DNA of 64,000 nt, taken from Sphingobium sp. CECT 9361 (GTDB lineage: Bacteria; Pseudomonadota; Alphaproteobacteria; Sphingomonadales; Sphingomonadaceae). The DNA lies in assembly GCF_918741285.1 (NCBI RefSeq), contig NZ_CAKKNC010000006.1, forward strand, positions 62,001 through 126,000. Reading direction: 5' to 3'. Shown in pieces: positions 18,543 to 27,665 of the stretch. A program made the translations under genes and the position numbers. The notes under the pieces are model-generated. The model saw only the letters and a program-made list of their open reading frames with translations, did not search any database and was not told the origin of the DNA. Within the stretch, counting starts at the first letter, position 1. Each line of letters starts with the position of its first letter.

Positions 18543-18710
18543 TCCTCCCCTTTTGGGGGAGGATACGAAGACTTGGCCGCAGGCCTAGTCGTAGTTGGAG
18601 AGGGATCGGAGCTATCGAGAGGGTAGAACCGCTCTCCAAGTTCCGGTAATCAGCAAGCTGGCAACTTCCACTATCCTCTCCCGATGGGCGAGGAGAAACA
18701 GCAACAAAAA
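18543..18710. repeat. Structured intergenic sequence with several inverted repeats
   Basis: Between the penicillin-binding protein gene and rpmE lie TCCTCCCC/GGGGAGGA around a five-base loop (18543-18563), GACTTGGCC/GGCCTAGTC (18570-18590, with one mismatch), and later stretches that pair approximately with each other (gttggagag, ctctccaag, tatcctctcc). No reading frame is credible here. It resembles a dispersed intergenic palindromic repeat; whether it is transcribed or mobile cannot be seen. Confidence 0.45.
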
Positions 18711-18734
18711 AGGGCGCCTCGCAGGCGCCCTTTT
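18706..18734 (-). terminator. Intrinsic terminator downstream of rpmE
   Basis: A perfect stem GGGCGCC/GGCGCCC (18712-18730, five-base loop) is flanked by an A run and a T run. Read on the minus strand it ends in TTTTTT, 20 bases after the rpmE stop, so it is a good rho-independent terminator for rpmE. Read on the plus strand the T run is TTTT, so it may also stop transcripts from the penicillin-binding protein gene. Confidence 0.85.
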
Positions 18735-18754
18735 CCATACCGATGATCCGGTGC

Positions 18755-18979
18755 TTACTTCTTGAGCGTAAGGCCGCCGAAACGCTTGTTGAAGCGTGCG
18801 ACCTGGCCGCCCTGATCGAGCTGACGCGTACCGCCGGTCCAGGCCGGATGCGACTTGGGATCGATATCCAGCGCCAGCGTATCGCCTTCCTTGCCCCAGG
18901 TGGAGCGGGTGCGATAGGTGGTGCCATCGGTCATCTGGACGGTGATGAAGTGGTAATCGGGATGCGTATCGGTCTTCAT
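18755..18979 (-). CDS. rpmE: 50S ribosomal protein L31
   Basis: A 74-residue L31 starting [12 protein letters not shown], with the alphaproteobacterial core [15 protein letters not shown] and HPAWTGG. There are no cysteines, so this is the zinc-free form. The start is set by MKTD and homology; an upstream open extension of the frame is not conserved. It is followed by an intrinsic terminator and lies 210 bases downstream of fabZ, separated by a large inverted repeat, so it is probably transcribed on its own. Confidence 0.95.
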   Translation of the reverse strand: MKTDTHPDYHFITVQMTDGTTYRTRSTWGKEGDTLALDIDPKSHPAWTGGTRQLDQGGQVARFNKRFGGLTLKK

Positions 18980-19103
18980 GGGTAATGCTCCGGTGATGGC
19001 CGGTTCCGACCGGCCTTTGGATGCGTGAAACTCTCGCGAAGGCGCGCGGTTAGCGGTTCTTCGACAAAAAGGCAATATCTGTGTGGTTGCGGGCTACCGA
19101 ATT

Positions 19104-19181
19104 GTTCCCCGGCGAAGGCCGGGGTCCAGGAGTCCCAGACGCTGTGCCCAAAACCCTGGACCCCGGCCTTCGCCGGGGAAC
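19104..19181. repeat. 27-bp perfect inverted repeat after fabZ
   Basis: Arms at 19104-19130 and 19155-19181 are exact complements over 27 bases (cores CCCCGGCGAAGGCCGGGG and its complement), with 24 bases between. It begins nine bases beyond the fabZ stop. Each arm is itself partly self-complementary. This form is typical of a dispersed intergenic palindrome; it probably also ends or protects the long rpsB-to-fabZ transcript. There is no T run. Confidence 0.75.
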
Positions 19182-19189
19182 CAAGCGTA

Positions 19190-19675
19190 CTACTTAGGCG
19201 GGTCGGCGATCATCGCAGTGCAATGCGCTTCGGCCATCAACTTGCCGTCCGACATCGCCTTGCCCGTGAACTTGCAGATTGACCCGCGCAGCGTCGTGAA
19301 TTCGACATGGATGTCGAGCAGGCAGCCCGGCTCCACCGGCGCACGGAATTTCGCGCCGTCGATGGCCATGAAATAAACGAGCTTGCCGGTTCCGGCGAGG
19401 CCCATCGATTCCACAGCCAGCACGCCCGCCGCCTGCGCAATCGCTTCGACGATCAATACGCCCGGCATAATCGGCCGTTCGGGGAAATGCCCCGCAAAGA
19501 ACGGCTCGTTGATCGTCACCGCCTTGATCGCGTGGATGCTCTTGTGCGGCACCATGGCGACGACGCGGTCGATCAGCAGCATCGGGAACCGATGCGGCAG
19601 GGCCGCCATGACCCCCCGGATATCCAGGGGGCCAAGCGTTACCGGCGTTTCAACGCCAGGCGTAGTGTCCGTCAT
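19190..19675 (-). CDS. fabZ: 3-hydroxyacyl-[acyl-carrier-protein] dehydratase
   Basis: FabZ dehydrates 3-hydroxyacyl-ACP in fatty acid elongation. The 161-residue hot-dog fold protein has the catalytic His in [13 protein letters not shown] and the catalytic Glu in [11 protein letters not shown]. It lies 13 bases after ompH in the bamA cluster. In most Gram-negative bacteria lpxD stands between skp/ompH and fabZ, and lpxA and lpxB follow; here they are absent, and rpmE comes next. Confidence 0.96.
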   Translation of the reverse strand: MTDTTPGVETPVTLGPLDIRGVMAALPHRFPMLLIDRVVAMVPHKSIHAIKAVTINEPFFAGHFPERPIMPGVLIVEAIAQAAGVLAVESMGLAGTGKLVYFMAIDGAKFRAPVEPGCLLDIHVEFTTLRGSICKFTGKAMSDGKLMAEAHCTAMIADPPK

Positions 19676-19688
19676 TCAGATCGACCGA

Positions 19689-20354
19689 TCAGCGCGACGT
19701 CGGCTTCTGCGCCGGGTTCTGCGGTGCAGCGGCGGCAGGTGCGGGCGCGCCGCCCTGACCACGCTGAGCAGGCTGCCAACCGGCGGGCGGCGTGATGCCG
19801 ACGCTGGGGACGAGCGCATTCAGTTCGGTCACGACAGCCGCGGTGATGTCCACGGTTGGCTGATAGGATACGGTCGCTTCGGGCGAGAGAACGAGATCGA
19901 CCTTTGCCTTCGTCATTGCGGCCTTCAGCGCGTCAGACAGCTTGGCTGTGATCTGCTGTTCGACATAGGCGTTCGCCAGACCGATGGGCTGGCCCAGACG
20001 CTGCAGTTCCGCCTGATAGGTCTGGGTCTGCTGCTGATACTGCTCATATTGCGTCTGCAAAGCGGGGGTCGGCTTGCCGCCAGCGGCGTTGATGGCGGCC
20101 TGCAAGGCTTCTCCCTTGGTCTTCAGATCGGCGTCGATCGCAGTCTTGCGCGCATTGAAGGCATCGATCTGCGCCTTGTACGTGGTGTTCATCTGCGTAC
20201 GTGCAGTGGTGTAGGCAGTGCTGGTGGCAACGGCCTGTTCCAGATTGGCGACAGCAATGCCAGCCTTCGACTGCGCGGCGGCAGGCGTGGTCGCCAGTGC
20301 AATCGCTGTCATCGGTGCGAGAGCGAAAGCAGCAGCTTTGATAATCGTCTTCAT
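19689..20354 (-). CDS. OmpH/Skp family periplasmic chaperone
   Basis: A 221-residue secreted protein with a clear signal peptide (KAAAFALAPMTAIALATTPAAAQ). The mature part is a long helical coiled coil rich in Gln, Ala and Lys (about residues 55-125), as in Skp tentacles, and it ends in a Pro/Ala/Gln-rich tail. Skp holds unfolded outer-membrane proteins on their way to BamA. The start ATG overlaps the bamA stop (TGATG), so the two are coupled. The Ala/Gln-rich tail is an extension compared with E. coli Skp. Confidence 0.88.
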   Translation of the reverse strand: MKTIIKAAAFALAPMTAIALATTPAAAQSKAGIAVANLEQAVATSTAYTTARTQMNTTYKAQIDAFNARKTAIDADLKTKGEALQAAINAAGGKPTPALQTQYEQYQQQTQTYQAELQRLGQPIGLANAYVEQQITAKLSDALKAAMTKAKVDLVLSPEATVSYQPTVDITAAVVTELNALVPSVGITPPAGWQPAQRGQGGAPAPAAAAPQNPAQKPTSR

Positions 20355-23053
20355 CAGAATTGAGTCCCTACGTTGAAAGTAATAAGCTTGTCGTTGTCCC
20401 CTGTTTCCTTCAGCAGCGCCTTCGCAATATCGATGCGGAAGGGGCCGAATGGCGAATTCCAGTTTACACCGAAGCCGACCGAGAGGCGCGGCTTGAGCGT
20501 GTCGCCGGTATAGATTTCCTCGAAACCGGACCGGTCGAGATAATCCGTATTCGCGTAACCCGCAGGGCACACCCCTGGCGAAACTGCGTTTGCCGATTTT
20601 CCCGGGACAGTTGCGGTGGCCTGTACGGCGCACGTGCCGGCAAAATTGGTGAGGATGGGGTTCTTGATGCCGGCCACGGCGCCAACATCGACATATACCG
20701 ATGGGCGCAGTCCCAGTTCTCTGGCGCCTGACCCAAGCGGAATTTCCACTTCACCGCGCGCCATATAATATATTTTGCCACCCAGCGCATCGTCGGTGAA
20801 GCCGTTGCGGCTCGTGTCGCGAACGTATTTGCCGCTGCCGTCCGATGCCAGATAATAGCGCAAGACGCGCGGACCGATGCCGCGAATGGCAAATCCGCGC
20901 ATCTGCGGTTCGCCCAGGAAGAAACGATCGGTCAGACGAACACGCTCGATTTCGACAGGCGTAGCACCTGTGTTATCGAAGCGCGCGCCTTCCAGAGAAT
21001 GAATATAGCCGCCTTCGGCAGTCAGGCTGGCGATGAAGCCGCTGCCGATGTTGAAATGCTTGCTGCCCGCAAGGCGCGTCTTCACATATTTCACGCTGCC
21101 GCCCAGCCCGGCAATGTCCTGACTGAGCGTGAGGCTCTGCCCGCGCGTCGGGCGGATGCGATTGTCGCGATTGTCGAATATAAGCGAATAGCCGATGGAC
21201 GAAGTCGTTCGCTTTCCGATGGCATCGCACAGATACCGACCTGCCTGCCGGGAGTCGCAGAAATCGGTATCGCTGTTGCCGCGGATGCCGTCGCCGTTGT
21301 TATCGGAGAAAAATGTGCCGCGGGCCAGCGTCACATTGTCGAGGCTCACCCCATAACGCAGCGCCAGTGACATATATTCGGTCAGCGGCACACCTGCGCG
21401 AAGCTGGAAGCCGGTGCTGGTCTGCTGATAGGTTGTGTTACGGTCGTTGTTAAGCCCGTACTGGAAGCTGTTCAGATCGCGGCGGAAAATGTCGCCACCG
21501 ACCGCGATGTTCTTGTCGAGCAGATAAGGCTCGGTAAAGCCGACTTCCACCGACTTGGAATAGGCTGAATAGTTGACGCTGGTGCGCAGTTCCTGGCCCT
21601 TGCCGCGGAAGTTGCGTTGCGTGATCGAGCCGGAAATGATGAAGCGCTCAAGGCTGGAATAGCCCGCCGATAGCGAAAGCTCACCTGTCGATTTTTCTTC
21701 GACATTGGTTTCCAGAATGATGCGGTCGGGCGTGGAACCCGGCTTCTGTTCGATATCCAGCTTTTCCTGGAAGAAGCCGAGCGAATTGATGCGATCCTTC
21801 GATCGCTTCACCGCGAAGCTGTTGAACGCGTCGCCTTCTGCCACGCGGAATTCGCGACGCACGACCTTGTCCTGCGTCAGCGTGTTGCCGTTGATGTCGA
21901 TCCGCTCGACATAGACGCGCGGCGCATTGCCGATGCGGAACGTGATCCCCATCGTCAGGTCTTCCTTGCTCCGGTTGAAATCCGGAGACACGTCGGCAAA
22001 GGCATAGCCGAACAGACCGGCAGTTTCGTTCAGATTGTCGACGGTATCCTCGACCTTCTTCGCGTCGTACCAGTCGCCCTTCTTCATCGGCAGCAGCTTG
22101 GTCAGCGAATCGCCCGACAGATCGCGAATGTCGCTTTCCACCTTCACGTCGCCGAACTTGTAGCGCTCACCTTCTTCCACCACATAGGTGATGATGAAGT
22201 CCTGCTTGTCAGGCGTCAGTTCGGCCACGGCGGAAATAACGCGGAAATCGGCATAGCCGTTGGTCAGGTAGAATTGGCGCAGCTTCTGCTGGTCATAGGC
22301 AAGCCGATCGGGATCGTAGCTGGTGCCTGAAGAGAACAAGCGGAACCAGCGTGCAGCCTTGGTCGCCATTTCGCCTTGCAGGCGGCCGTCCTTGAACTTC
22401 TCATTGCCGATGATGTTGATCTGGCGAACCTTGGACTTTGGCCCTTCGGTGATTTCAAACACGATATCGACGCGGTTCTGATCGAGCTGCACCATCTTCG
22501 GTTCGATCGTTGCTGCAAAGCGGCCCTGACGGCGATACAGTTCGATGATGCGGGCAACGTCGGCGCGGACCTTCGACCGGGTATAGATCTGGCGCGGCGC
22601 CAGCTTGATTTCCGGCCGAATCTTGTCTTCCTTCAGCCGCTTGTTGCCTTCCAGCACGATGCGGTTGATGACCGGGTTTTCCTTGACCTCAATGGTCAGC
22701 GTGCCGTTGTCGTCGCGGATCTGCACATCGGCGAACAATTCCGTTTCGAACAGGTCACGCAGCGCCTGATCCAGAGTTTCGCGCGTATAGGGCTGGCCGA
22801 CGCGCAGCTTTGTGTAGGAAAGGATCGTGTCCGATTCCAGACGCTGCTGCCCGGTGATGTTGATCGCCTTGACCGGCGCAGCGATCTGCGCCGCCGGGGG
22901 CGTCGCTGGCGCGGCAGCAGGCGCAGTGGGTGCACGGGTCTGCGCGGAGGCAGGCAATCCGGCCAGCATCGTTCCCGTCAACAGAGCGACCAGCGCCATG
23001 CGCTTCGCCGCCGGCCTGTCGAAATTGCTGCTTTTGGTCGCTGTCACCCGCAT
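20354..23053 (-). CDS. bamA: Outer membrane protein assembly factor BamA
   Basis: An 899-residue Omp85 protein. After a signal peptide (ALVALLTGTMLAGLPASAQ) and a Pro/Ala-rich linker come five POTRA domains (about residues 50-450) and a 16-strand barrel. Barrel landmarks include MRGFAIRGIGP, the equivalent of the VRGF loop, and a C-terminal Phe (NVGTQF), the usual outer-membrane insertion signal. It inserts beta-barrel proteins into the outer membrane. ATG at 23053 is preferred because a basic segment and the signal peptide follow; an upstream in-frame extension lacks similarity. It follows rseP by 106 bases and overlaps ompH by one base. Confidence 0.96.
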   Translation of the reverse strand: MRVTATKSSNFDRPAAKRMALVALLTGTMLAGLPASAQTRAPTAPAAAPATPPAAQIAAPVKAINITGQQRLESDTILSYTKLRVGQPYTRETLDQALRDLFETELFADVQIRDDNGTLTIEVKENPVINRIVLEGNKRLKEDKIRPEIKLAPRQIYTRSKVRADVARIIELYRRQGRFAATIEPKMVQLDQNRVDIVFEITEGPKSKVRQINIIGNEKFKDGRLQGEMATKAARWFRLFSSGTSYDPDRLAYDQQKLRQFYLTNGYADFRVISAVAELTPDKQDFIITYVVEEGERYKFGDVKVESDIRDLSGDSLTKLLPMKKGDWYDAKKVEDTVDNLNETAGLFGYAFADVSPDFNRSKEDLTMGITFRIGNAPRVYVERIDINGNTLTQDKVVRREFRVAEGDAFNSFAVKRSKDRINSLGFFQEKLDIEQKPGSTPDRIILETNVEEKSTGELSLSAGYSSLERFIISGSITQRNFRGKGQELRTSVNYSAYSKSVEVGFTEPYLLDKNIAVGGDIFRRDLNSFQYGLNNDRNTTYQQTSTGFQLRAGVPLTEYMSLALRYGVSLDNVTLARGTFFSDNNGDGIRGNSDTDFCDSRQAGRYLCDAIGKRTTSSIGYSLIFDNRDNRIRPTRGQSLTLSQDIAGLGGSVKYVKTRLAGSKHFNIGSGFIASLTAEGGYIHSLEGARFDNTGATPVEIERVRLTDRFFLGEPQMRGFAIRGIGPRVLRYYLASDGSGKYVRDTSRNGFTDDALGGKIYYMARGEVEIPLGSGARELGLRPSVYVDVGAVAGIKNPILTNFAGTCAVQATATVPGKSANAVSPGVCPAGYANTDYLDRSGFEEIYTGDTLKPRLSVGFGVNWNSPFGPFRIDIAKALLKETGDNDKLITFNVGTQF

Positions 23054-23159
23054 CACCCTTGAAATAAAGTCACGGCCATCGGCCACATGTAAAAAACACA
23101 GCACGCGGCTGTTGCAAATTGTTGCTCGATCCTTGGCGAGCCTCACTGCCTCAACCGGC

Positions 23160-24293
23160 TCAGCCGATCAAGCCAGACAGGCTTCTCCACAGTCCGAAAG
23201 ACGACAAATCGTTGAAAGTCACGAACACCATCAGGCTCAGGAGCACCATCAGGCCGGACCGATAGGCCATTTCCTGCACCTGCGGGCTGACCGGACGCCC
23301 CTTTATCCCCTCGATTGCGTAAAACAGCAGATGCCCGCCATCCAGCATCGGGATTGGCAACAAGTTGATGAACCCCAAGTTAATCGAGATAAAGGCCATC
23401 AGGAAGATGAAGCTCTGCCAACCCATATTGGCCGCCTGTCCAGACACATCGGCGATCTTGAGCGGGCCACCCAGTTCCTTCATCGACCGGCGACCGGTAA
23501 TGATCTGCCACAGGCCATCCATCGACGAGCTGAAAAGCTGCACCACCTTGCGCGCACCGACGACCGGCGCTTCGATCAGGCTGACGGGGCGGAACACCAG
23601 CGGCGCAGACGCCACGCCAAGCTGCCCAAGACGGAAGACATTACCAAAGCGGTCCTTTTCGATCCGCGTGCCCGCCGCAATCGATACATCGAATCGCTGG
23701 CCGTTGCGCTCCACCACATAGGGCAGCACTTCATTGGGGCGCAGAGTGACGATGGATGAGATGTCCGTGAAGCTGCCAATGTCGCGGCCCATGATGCTGA
23801 CGATCCGGTCGCCTGCCTTCAGGCCAGCCGATTGCGCCGCCGATCCGTTCGACACGGCACCGACGACAGGCGGCGCTTCCGGATCGCCCTGTATATAGGC
23901 CAGCGCACCGAGCAGCAGGATCGCAGCGAGGAAATTGATTGCGGGACCGGCAAATACGATGGCGGCGCGTTGCCACACCGGCTTGGCAGGGAAACTTTCT
24001 GCGCGGTCCTGCGCCGACATCGTCAACCATTCCGGATCGGTCTGGCTGGCGGCGTTCATGTCGCCCTTGAACTTCACATAGCCGCCCAGCGGGAGCATCG
24101 CGAGACGCCAGCGCGTGCCGCGCTTATCGACCCAGGCGAACAGCTCCTTGCCGAATCCGATCGAGAACGCTTCCGCCTTCACGCCGCACCAGCGCCCGAC
24201 GATGTAATGCCCAAATTCATGGACGAAAACCAGCGGGCCGATGATGGCGAGAAAGGCAAAGACGGTCAGCAGGAGGCTTGGATTTTCAATCAA
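23160..24293 (-). CDS. rseP: Site-2 zinc metalloprotease RseP
   Basis: A 377-residue inner-membrane protease with HEFGH at residues 25-29, a PDZ domain around VSNGSAAQSAGLKAGDRI, and the third zinc ligand in PMLDGGHLLF. In E. coli RseP cleaves anti-sigma factor RseA and remnant signal peptides. The start is TTG and overlaps the dxr stop (TTGA); the downstream sequence immediately enters the first membrane helix, so no later start is plausible. It lies between dxr and bamA, the standard order. Confidence 0.94.
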   Translation of the reverse strand: MIENPSLLLTVFAFLAIIGPLVFVHEFGHYIVGRWCGVKAEAFSIGFGKELFAWVDKRGTRWRLAMLPLGGYVKFKGDMNAASQTDPEWLTMSAQDRAESFPAKPVWQRAAIVFAGPAINFLAAILLLGALAYIQGDPEAPPVVGAVSNGSAAQSAGLKAGDRIVSIMGRDIGSFTDISSIVTLRPNEVLPYVVERNGQRFDVSIAAGTRIEKDRFGNVFRLGQLGVASAPLVFRPVSLIEAPVVGARKVVQLFSSSMDGLWQIITGRRSMKELGGPLKIADVSGQAANMGWQSFIFLMAFISINLGFINLLPIPMLDGGHLLFYAIEGIKGRPVSPQVQEMAYRSGLMVLLSLMVFVTFNDLSSFGLWRSLSGLIG

Positions 24294-25450
24294 ACTTGGA
24301 CTCTTTCCACGATGCGGGACGCGGCGTGGCGGGCCGCGCCATCCGCCTCCAGTATCTCCGCAATCGAGCGGGGCGTTGGCGCGCTATAGCCTGACAGCAC
24401 CTCTTCCACAATCGCGGCGATATCGAGGAAGCCGATACGCCCCGACAGAAAGGCAGCAACCGCCACTTCATTGGCCGCGTTGAGCGTGGCGGGATGCCCG
24501 CCCCCTGCCCTTGCCGCATCGCGCGCCAGCCGCAGGCCGGGGAAGCGGACGGGATCAGGGGCCTCGAAATCCAGCCGACCGATCGTCACCAGATCTAGGG
24601 GCAAGCAAGGCGTCGTGATCCGTCTGGGCCACGCAAGGGCATGAGCGATGGGGATGCGCATGTCGGGGCTGCCCAACTGCGCGAGTGTCGAACAATCGCG
24701 ATATTCGACCATCGAATGGATGACCGATTGCGGGTGAACAAGGATTTCGATGTTGTCGAGACCAACGGGGAACAGGTGATCGGCTTCGATCAGTTCCAGC
24801 CCCTTGTTCATCATCGTCGCGCTGTCGATGCTGATCTTCGCACCCATCGACCAGTTGGGATGCTTGACCGCCTGCGCGGGCGTGACGGCTGCCATCTGCT
24901 CGCGCGTAAACTCACGGAACGGTCCGCCGCTGGCGGTCAGCGTGATACGTCGCACGTCTTCCATGCTTCCGCCCGCAAGGCATTGGAAAATCGCGTTATG
25001 TTCGCTGTCCACGGGCAACAGCGTCGCGCCGGATTCGCGCACCGCCTGCATCATCAGCGCACCGGCCGACACCAGCGATTCCTTGTTGGCAAGCGCCACC
25101 GTATGCCCACGTTCCAGCGCGGCCAGTGTCGGCTCCAGTCCTGCGGTGCCGACGATGGAGGCCATCGTCCAGTCTACATCGAGCCGTGCGACATCGATCA
25201 ACGCCTGCGCGCCTGCCTCGGCACGGATGCCGCTGCCCGCCAGTGCATCGCGCAGATCGGCGTAGAGCGCTTCCTGCCCGATCACCGCCACGTCCGCGCG
25301 ATATTTCCGCGCCGCCGCCGACAATGCCGCTACATCGCTATGCGCGGTAAGCGCGACGACCTGCCATGCGCCGTCGTCCCGCCCCACCAGATCGAGGGTG
25401 GAGGTGCCGACCGACCCGGTCGCTCCGAAAATCGATATACGCCGCGTCAT
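24290..25450 (-). CDS. dxr: 1-deoxy-D-xylulose 5-phosphate reductoisomerase
   Basis: Dxr makes 2-C-methyl-D-erythritol 4-phosphate from DXP in the MEP isoprenoid pathway. The 386-residue protein starts with the NADPH motif ISIFGATGSVGTSTL, has the metal-binding LLPVDSEHNAIFQCL, and a C-terminal helical domain. Its ATG overlaps the cdsA stop (ATGA) and its own stop overlaps the rseP start. Together with uppS upstream it puts two steps of isoprenoid supply in one operon. A much longer frame upstream in this phase is only antisense shadow of cdsA. Confidence 0.96.
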   Translation of the reverse strand: MTRRISIFGATGSVGTSTLDLVGRDDGAWQVVALTAHSDVAALSAAARKYRADVAVIGQEALYADLRDALAGSGIRAEAGAQALIDVARLDVDWTMASIVGTAGLEPTLAALERGHTVALANKESLVSAGALMMQAVRESGATLLPVDSEHNAIFQCLAGGSMEDVRRITLTASGGPFREFTREQMAAVTPAQAVKHPNWSMGAKISIDSATMMNKGLELIEADHLFPVGLDNIEILVHPQSVIHSMVEYRDCSTLAQLGSPDMRIPIAHALAWPRRITTPCLPLDLVTIGRLDFEAPDPVRFPGLRLARDAARAGGGHPATLNAANEVAVAAFLSGRIGFLDIAAIVEEVLSGYSAPTPRSIAEILEADGAARHAASRIVERVQV

Positions 25451-26229
25451 AGCAACCCCGGCAGCACGACCAGCAAGGCCGCGAGCGGTGCGGCAGTCAC
25501 GACGCCGTCCAGCCGATCCAGCACGCCACCATGACCGGGGAGCAGATTGCCGCTGTCCTTCACCCCTGCCCGCCGCTTGAGCGCGCTTTCGAACAGATCG
25601 CCGCCCTGCGCCGCCACCGCCAATATCCCGCACGCCGCCGCCAGCCGCAGCGGCAATCCAGCCATGAAGTGCAGCGTAAAGCCGAAGGCCAGCGCCGCGA
25701 GCACGCCGCCGCCAAGTCCTGCCCAGGTCTTCGACGGACTGATCGACGGCGCGAGCTTCGGCCCGCCAATGGAGCGCCCCGCAAAATACGCACCGATGTC
25801 CGTCGCCCACACCAGCCCCAGCGCCCAGAATGCCAGCAGCAATCCACCCGGCTGCGCGCGCAGGAACAGCAGCGCCAGCACCGGCACACCAACATAGAGG
25901 ATGCCCAGCGCCAATCGGATAGACCGCGTGATCGCGGCCACGAATATCACCGCACCAAACAATAAGCCGATGGCAAGAAAGGATGGCCCCGCCGCCAACG
26001 GATCGGGCGCCATGATCGCCAGCGGTACGCAGATCGCAAACATCGACAAGCGCCGCGCCCGCACATTCGCACCGATCAGACTCGCCCATTCACCTTGCAT
26101 CATTACCCCGGCCAGCGACGCCAGCATCCAGAACAATATATGCCCCATCAACAGGCAAGCGACGGCTACACAGATCAGTGCGAGGCCAACGATGGCGCGC
26201 GTTTTCAGGTCGCTAGGGCGCACCGTCAT
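25447..26229 (-). CDS. cdsA: Phosphatidate cytidylyltransferase
   Basis: CdsA makes CDP-diacylglycerol from phosphatidate and CTP, the precursor used by PssA (encoded at 31.1 kb). The 260-residue protein has about eight membrane helices and the signature SALKRRAGVKDSGNLLPGHG followed by LDRLDG. It starts 24 bases after uppS and overlaps dxr by four bases. Confidence 0.95.
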   Translation of the reverse strand: MTVRPSDLKTRAIVGLALICVAVACLLMGHILFWMLASLAGVMMQGEWASLIGANVRARRLSMFAICVPLAIMAPDPLAAGPSFLAIGLLFGAVIFVAAITRSIRLALGILYVGVPVLALLFLRAQPGGLLLAFWALGLVWATDIGAYFAGRSIGGPKLAPSISPSKTWAGLGGGVLAALAFGFTLHFMAGLPLRLAAACGILAVAAQGGDLFESALKRRAGVKDSGNLLPGHGGVLDRLDGVVTAAPLAALLVVLPGLL

Positions 26230-26253
26230 GACGTCATCCGGCCCGAATATGCG

Positions 26254-27009
26254 TCAAAGGCCACCATAGCGGCGGTCGCGACCCTTGAACGTGTCCAGCG
26301 CCTGCACCAGCGCATCGCTGCCGAAATCGGGCCATAAAGTGTCGGTGAAATAGAGTTCGGCATAGGCCGCCTGCCACAGCAGGAAGTTGCTCAGCCGCTG
26401 TTCGCCCGATGTGCGGATCAGCAGGTCGAGCGGCGGCAGGGTCGCCGTATCGAGCGCCGCATCGAGATGATCGGTGCCGATATCCTCCGGTGCGATCTCG
26501 CCTGCCGCGGCGCGCGTCGCCAGCGACTGCACCGCGCGGATCATCTCATCCTGCGACCCGTAATTCAGCGCGATCGCCAAGATGGGGCCATTATTGCCAG
26601 CCGTCCGTGCGATCGCATCATCGATCAGCGTGACCAGCGAAGGCTCCAGCGCGCGATAATTGCCGATGACCCGCAAGCGTACATCGTCGGCCACCAACTC
26701 ATCGATATCCGCTTCGATGAACCGCCGCAGCAGGCCCATCAAGTCGGCAATCTCCGCCGCAGGCCGCTTCCAGTTTTCGGAAGAGAACGCATAGAGCGTC
26801 AGGCATTCGATGCCGAGTTCCCGCGCCGCCCGCGCCGTGCGCCGCACAGCGTCCACCCCGGCCTTGTGTCCAGCAAAGCGTGGCAGCAGCCGCTTCTTCG
26901 CCCACCGCCCGTTGCCATCCATGATGATCGCGACATGCCGCGCCCCATGATCGGCAAAGCCCTGAGGAAATACGCCCCGTTGCGTGTGAGTGGATGCCTG
27001 CGTTGCCAC
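26254..27009 (-). CDS. uppS: Undecaprenyl diphosphate synthase (cis-prenyltransferase)
   Basis: UppS condenses isopentenyl diphosphate onto farnesyl diphosphate to make the lipid carrier for peptidoglycan and surface polysaccharides. The catalytic D31 is in VAIIMDGNGRWAKKR; LTLYAFSSENW and the C-terminal DLLIRTSGEQRLSNFLLWQ are family signatures. Length is 251 residues. The start is GTG; no other candidate lies before the first conserved segment, and no strong ribosome site is visible. It follows frr by 26 bases. Confidence 0.95.
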   Translation of the reverse strand: MATQASTHTQRGVFPQGFADHGARHVAIIMDGNGRWAKKRLLPRFAGHKAGVDAVRRTARAARELGIECLTLYAFSSENWKRPAAEIADLMGLLRRFIEADIDELVADDVRLRVIGNYRALEPSLVTLIDDAIARTAGNNGPILAIALNYGSQDEMIRAVQSLATRAAAGEIAPEDIGTDHLDAALDTATLPPLDLLIRTSGEQRLSNFLLWQAAYAELYFTDTLWPDFGSDALVQALDTFKGRDRRYGGL

Positions 27010-27035
27010 AATCGAACTATGTGCCGATTTACAGT

Positions 27036-27593
27036 CTATTGGCCAAGTATTTCTTTTTCCTTGGCCCCGGCGGCGGCATCGATGTCTGCGATGGTCGCAT
27101 CGGTCATCTTCTGCACTTCGGTTTCCAGGCGCTTGCGATCGTCCTCGCTAATTTCACCTTTCTTTTCATCGACTTTCAGGCTGTCCATGCCATCGCGTCG
27201 CACGTTGCGAACGGCAATACGCGCGCCTTCTGCATATTTGCTGGCGAGCTTCGCCAATTCCTTGCGGCGTTCCTCGGTCAGATCGGGGATCGGCAGGCGC
27301 AGCGTGGTGCCATCAGTAATCGGGTTGAGGCCCAGACCCGCCGAACGGATCGCCTTTTCCACCGGGGTCACATTGCTGCGGTCCCACACCTGCACCGAAA
27401 GCATACGCGGTTCGGGTGCGGACACCGTCGCCACCTGATTGAGCGGCATGTGCGACCCATAGACTTCCACCGTCACCGGATCGAGGAGCGCCGTGTTCGC
27501 GCGGCCCGTGCGCAGGCCCGACAGATCGCCCTTGAGCGATTCGACGGCCCCCGCCATGCGGCGTTCCAGATCGGCTTTGCTATATTGCGCCAT
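27036..27593 (-). CDS. frr: Ribosome recycling factor
   Basis: Frr, with EF-G, splits the post-termination ribosome. The 185-residue protein keeps the family segments [34 protein letters not shown] and [16 protein letters not shown] good ribosome site (AGGAGAA) precedes the ATG at 27593. A strong nested hairpin occupies the leader immediately upstream of that site. The gene stands in its usual place after pyrH. Confidence 0.97.
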   Translation of the reverse strand: MAQYSKADLERRMAGAVESLKGDLSGLRTGRANTALLDPVTVEVYGSHMPLNQVATVSAPEPRMLSVQVWDRSNVTPVEKAIRSAGLGLNPITDGTTLRLPIPDLTEERRKELAKLASKYAEGARIAVRNVRRDGMDSLKVDEKKGEISEDDRKRLETEVQKMTDATIADIDAAAGAKEKEILGQ

Positions 27594-27609
27594 GATTAGT
27601 TCTCCTGAA

Positions 27610-27650
27610 GCGATTTCTAATCAGATGAAATCTGATGGCTCGGAAATCGC
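27610..27650 (-). promoter_or_regulatory. Nested hairpin in the frr leader
   Basis: GCGATTTC (27610-27617) pairs with GAAATCGC (27643-27650), and inside it ATCAGAT pairs with ATCTGAT (27620-27636) around GAA. On the minus strand the structure ends a few bases before the AGGAGAA ribosome site of frr. It could stabilise the processed frr mRNA or modulate its translation; it could also be one copy of a dispersed palindromic repeat. Confidence 0.5.
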
Positions 27651-27665
27651 GTTAAACACACAAAT

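Noticed and set aside
25451-26089. N-terminal extension of dxr
   Set aside because: Lies antisense-like in frame over cdsA on the same strand; the Rossmann motif fixes the dxr start at 25450.
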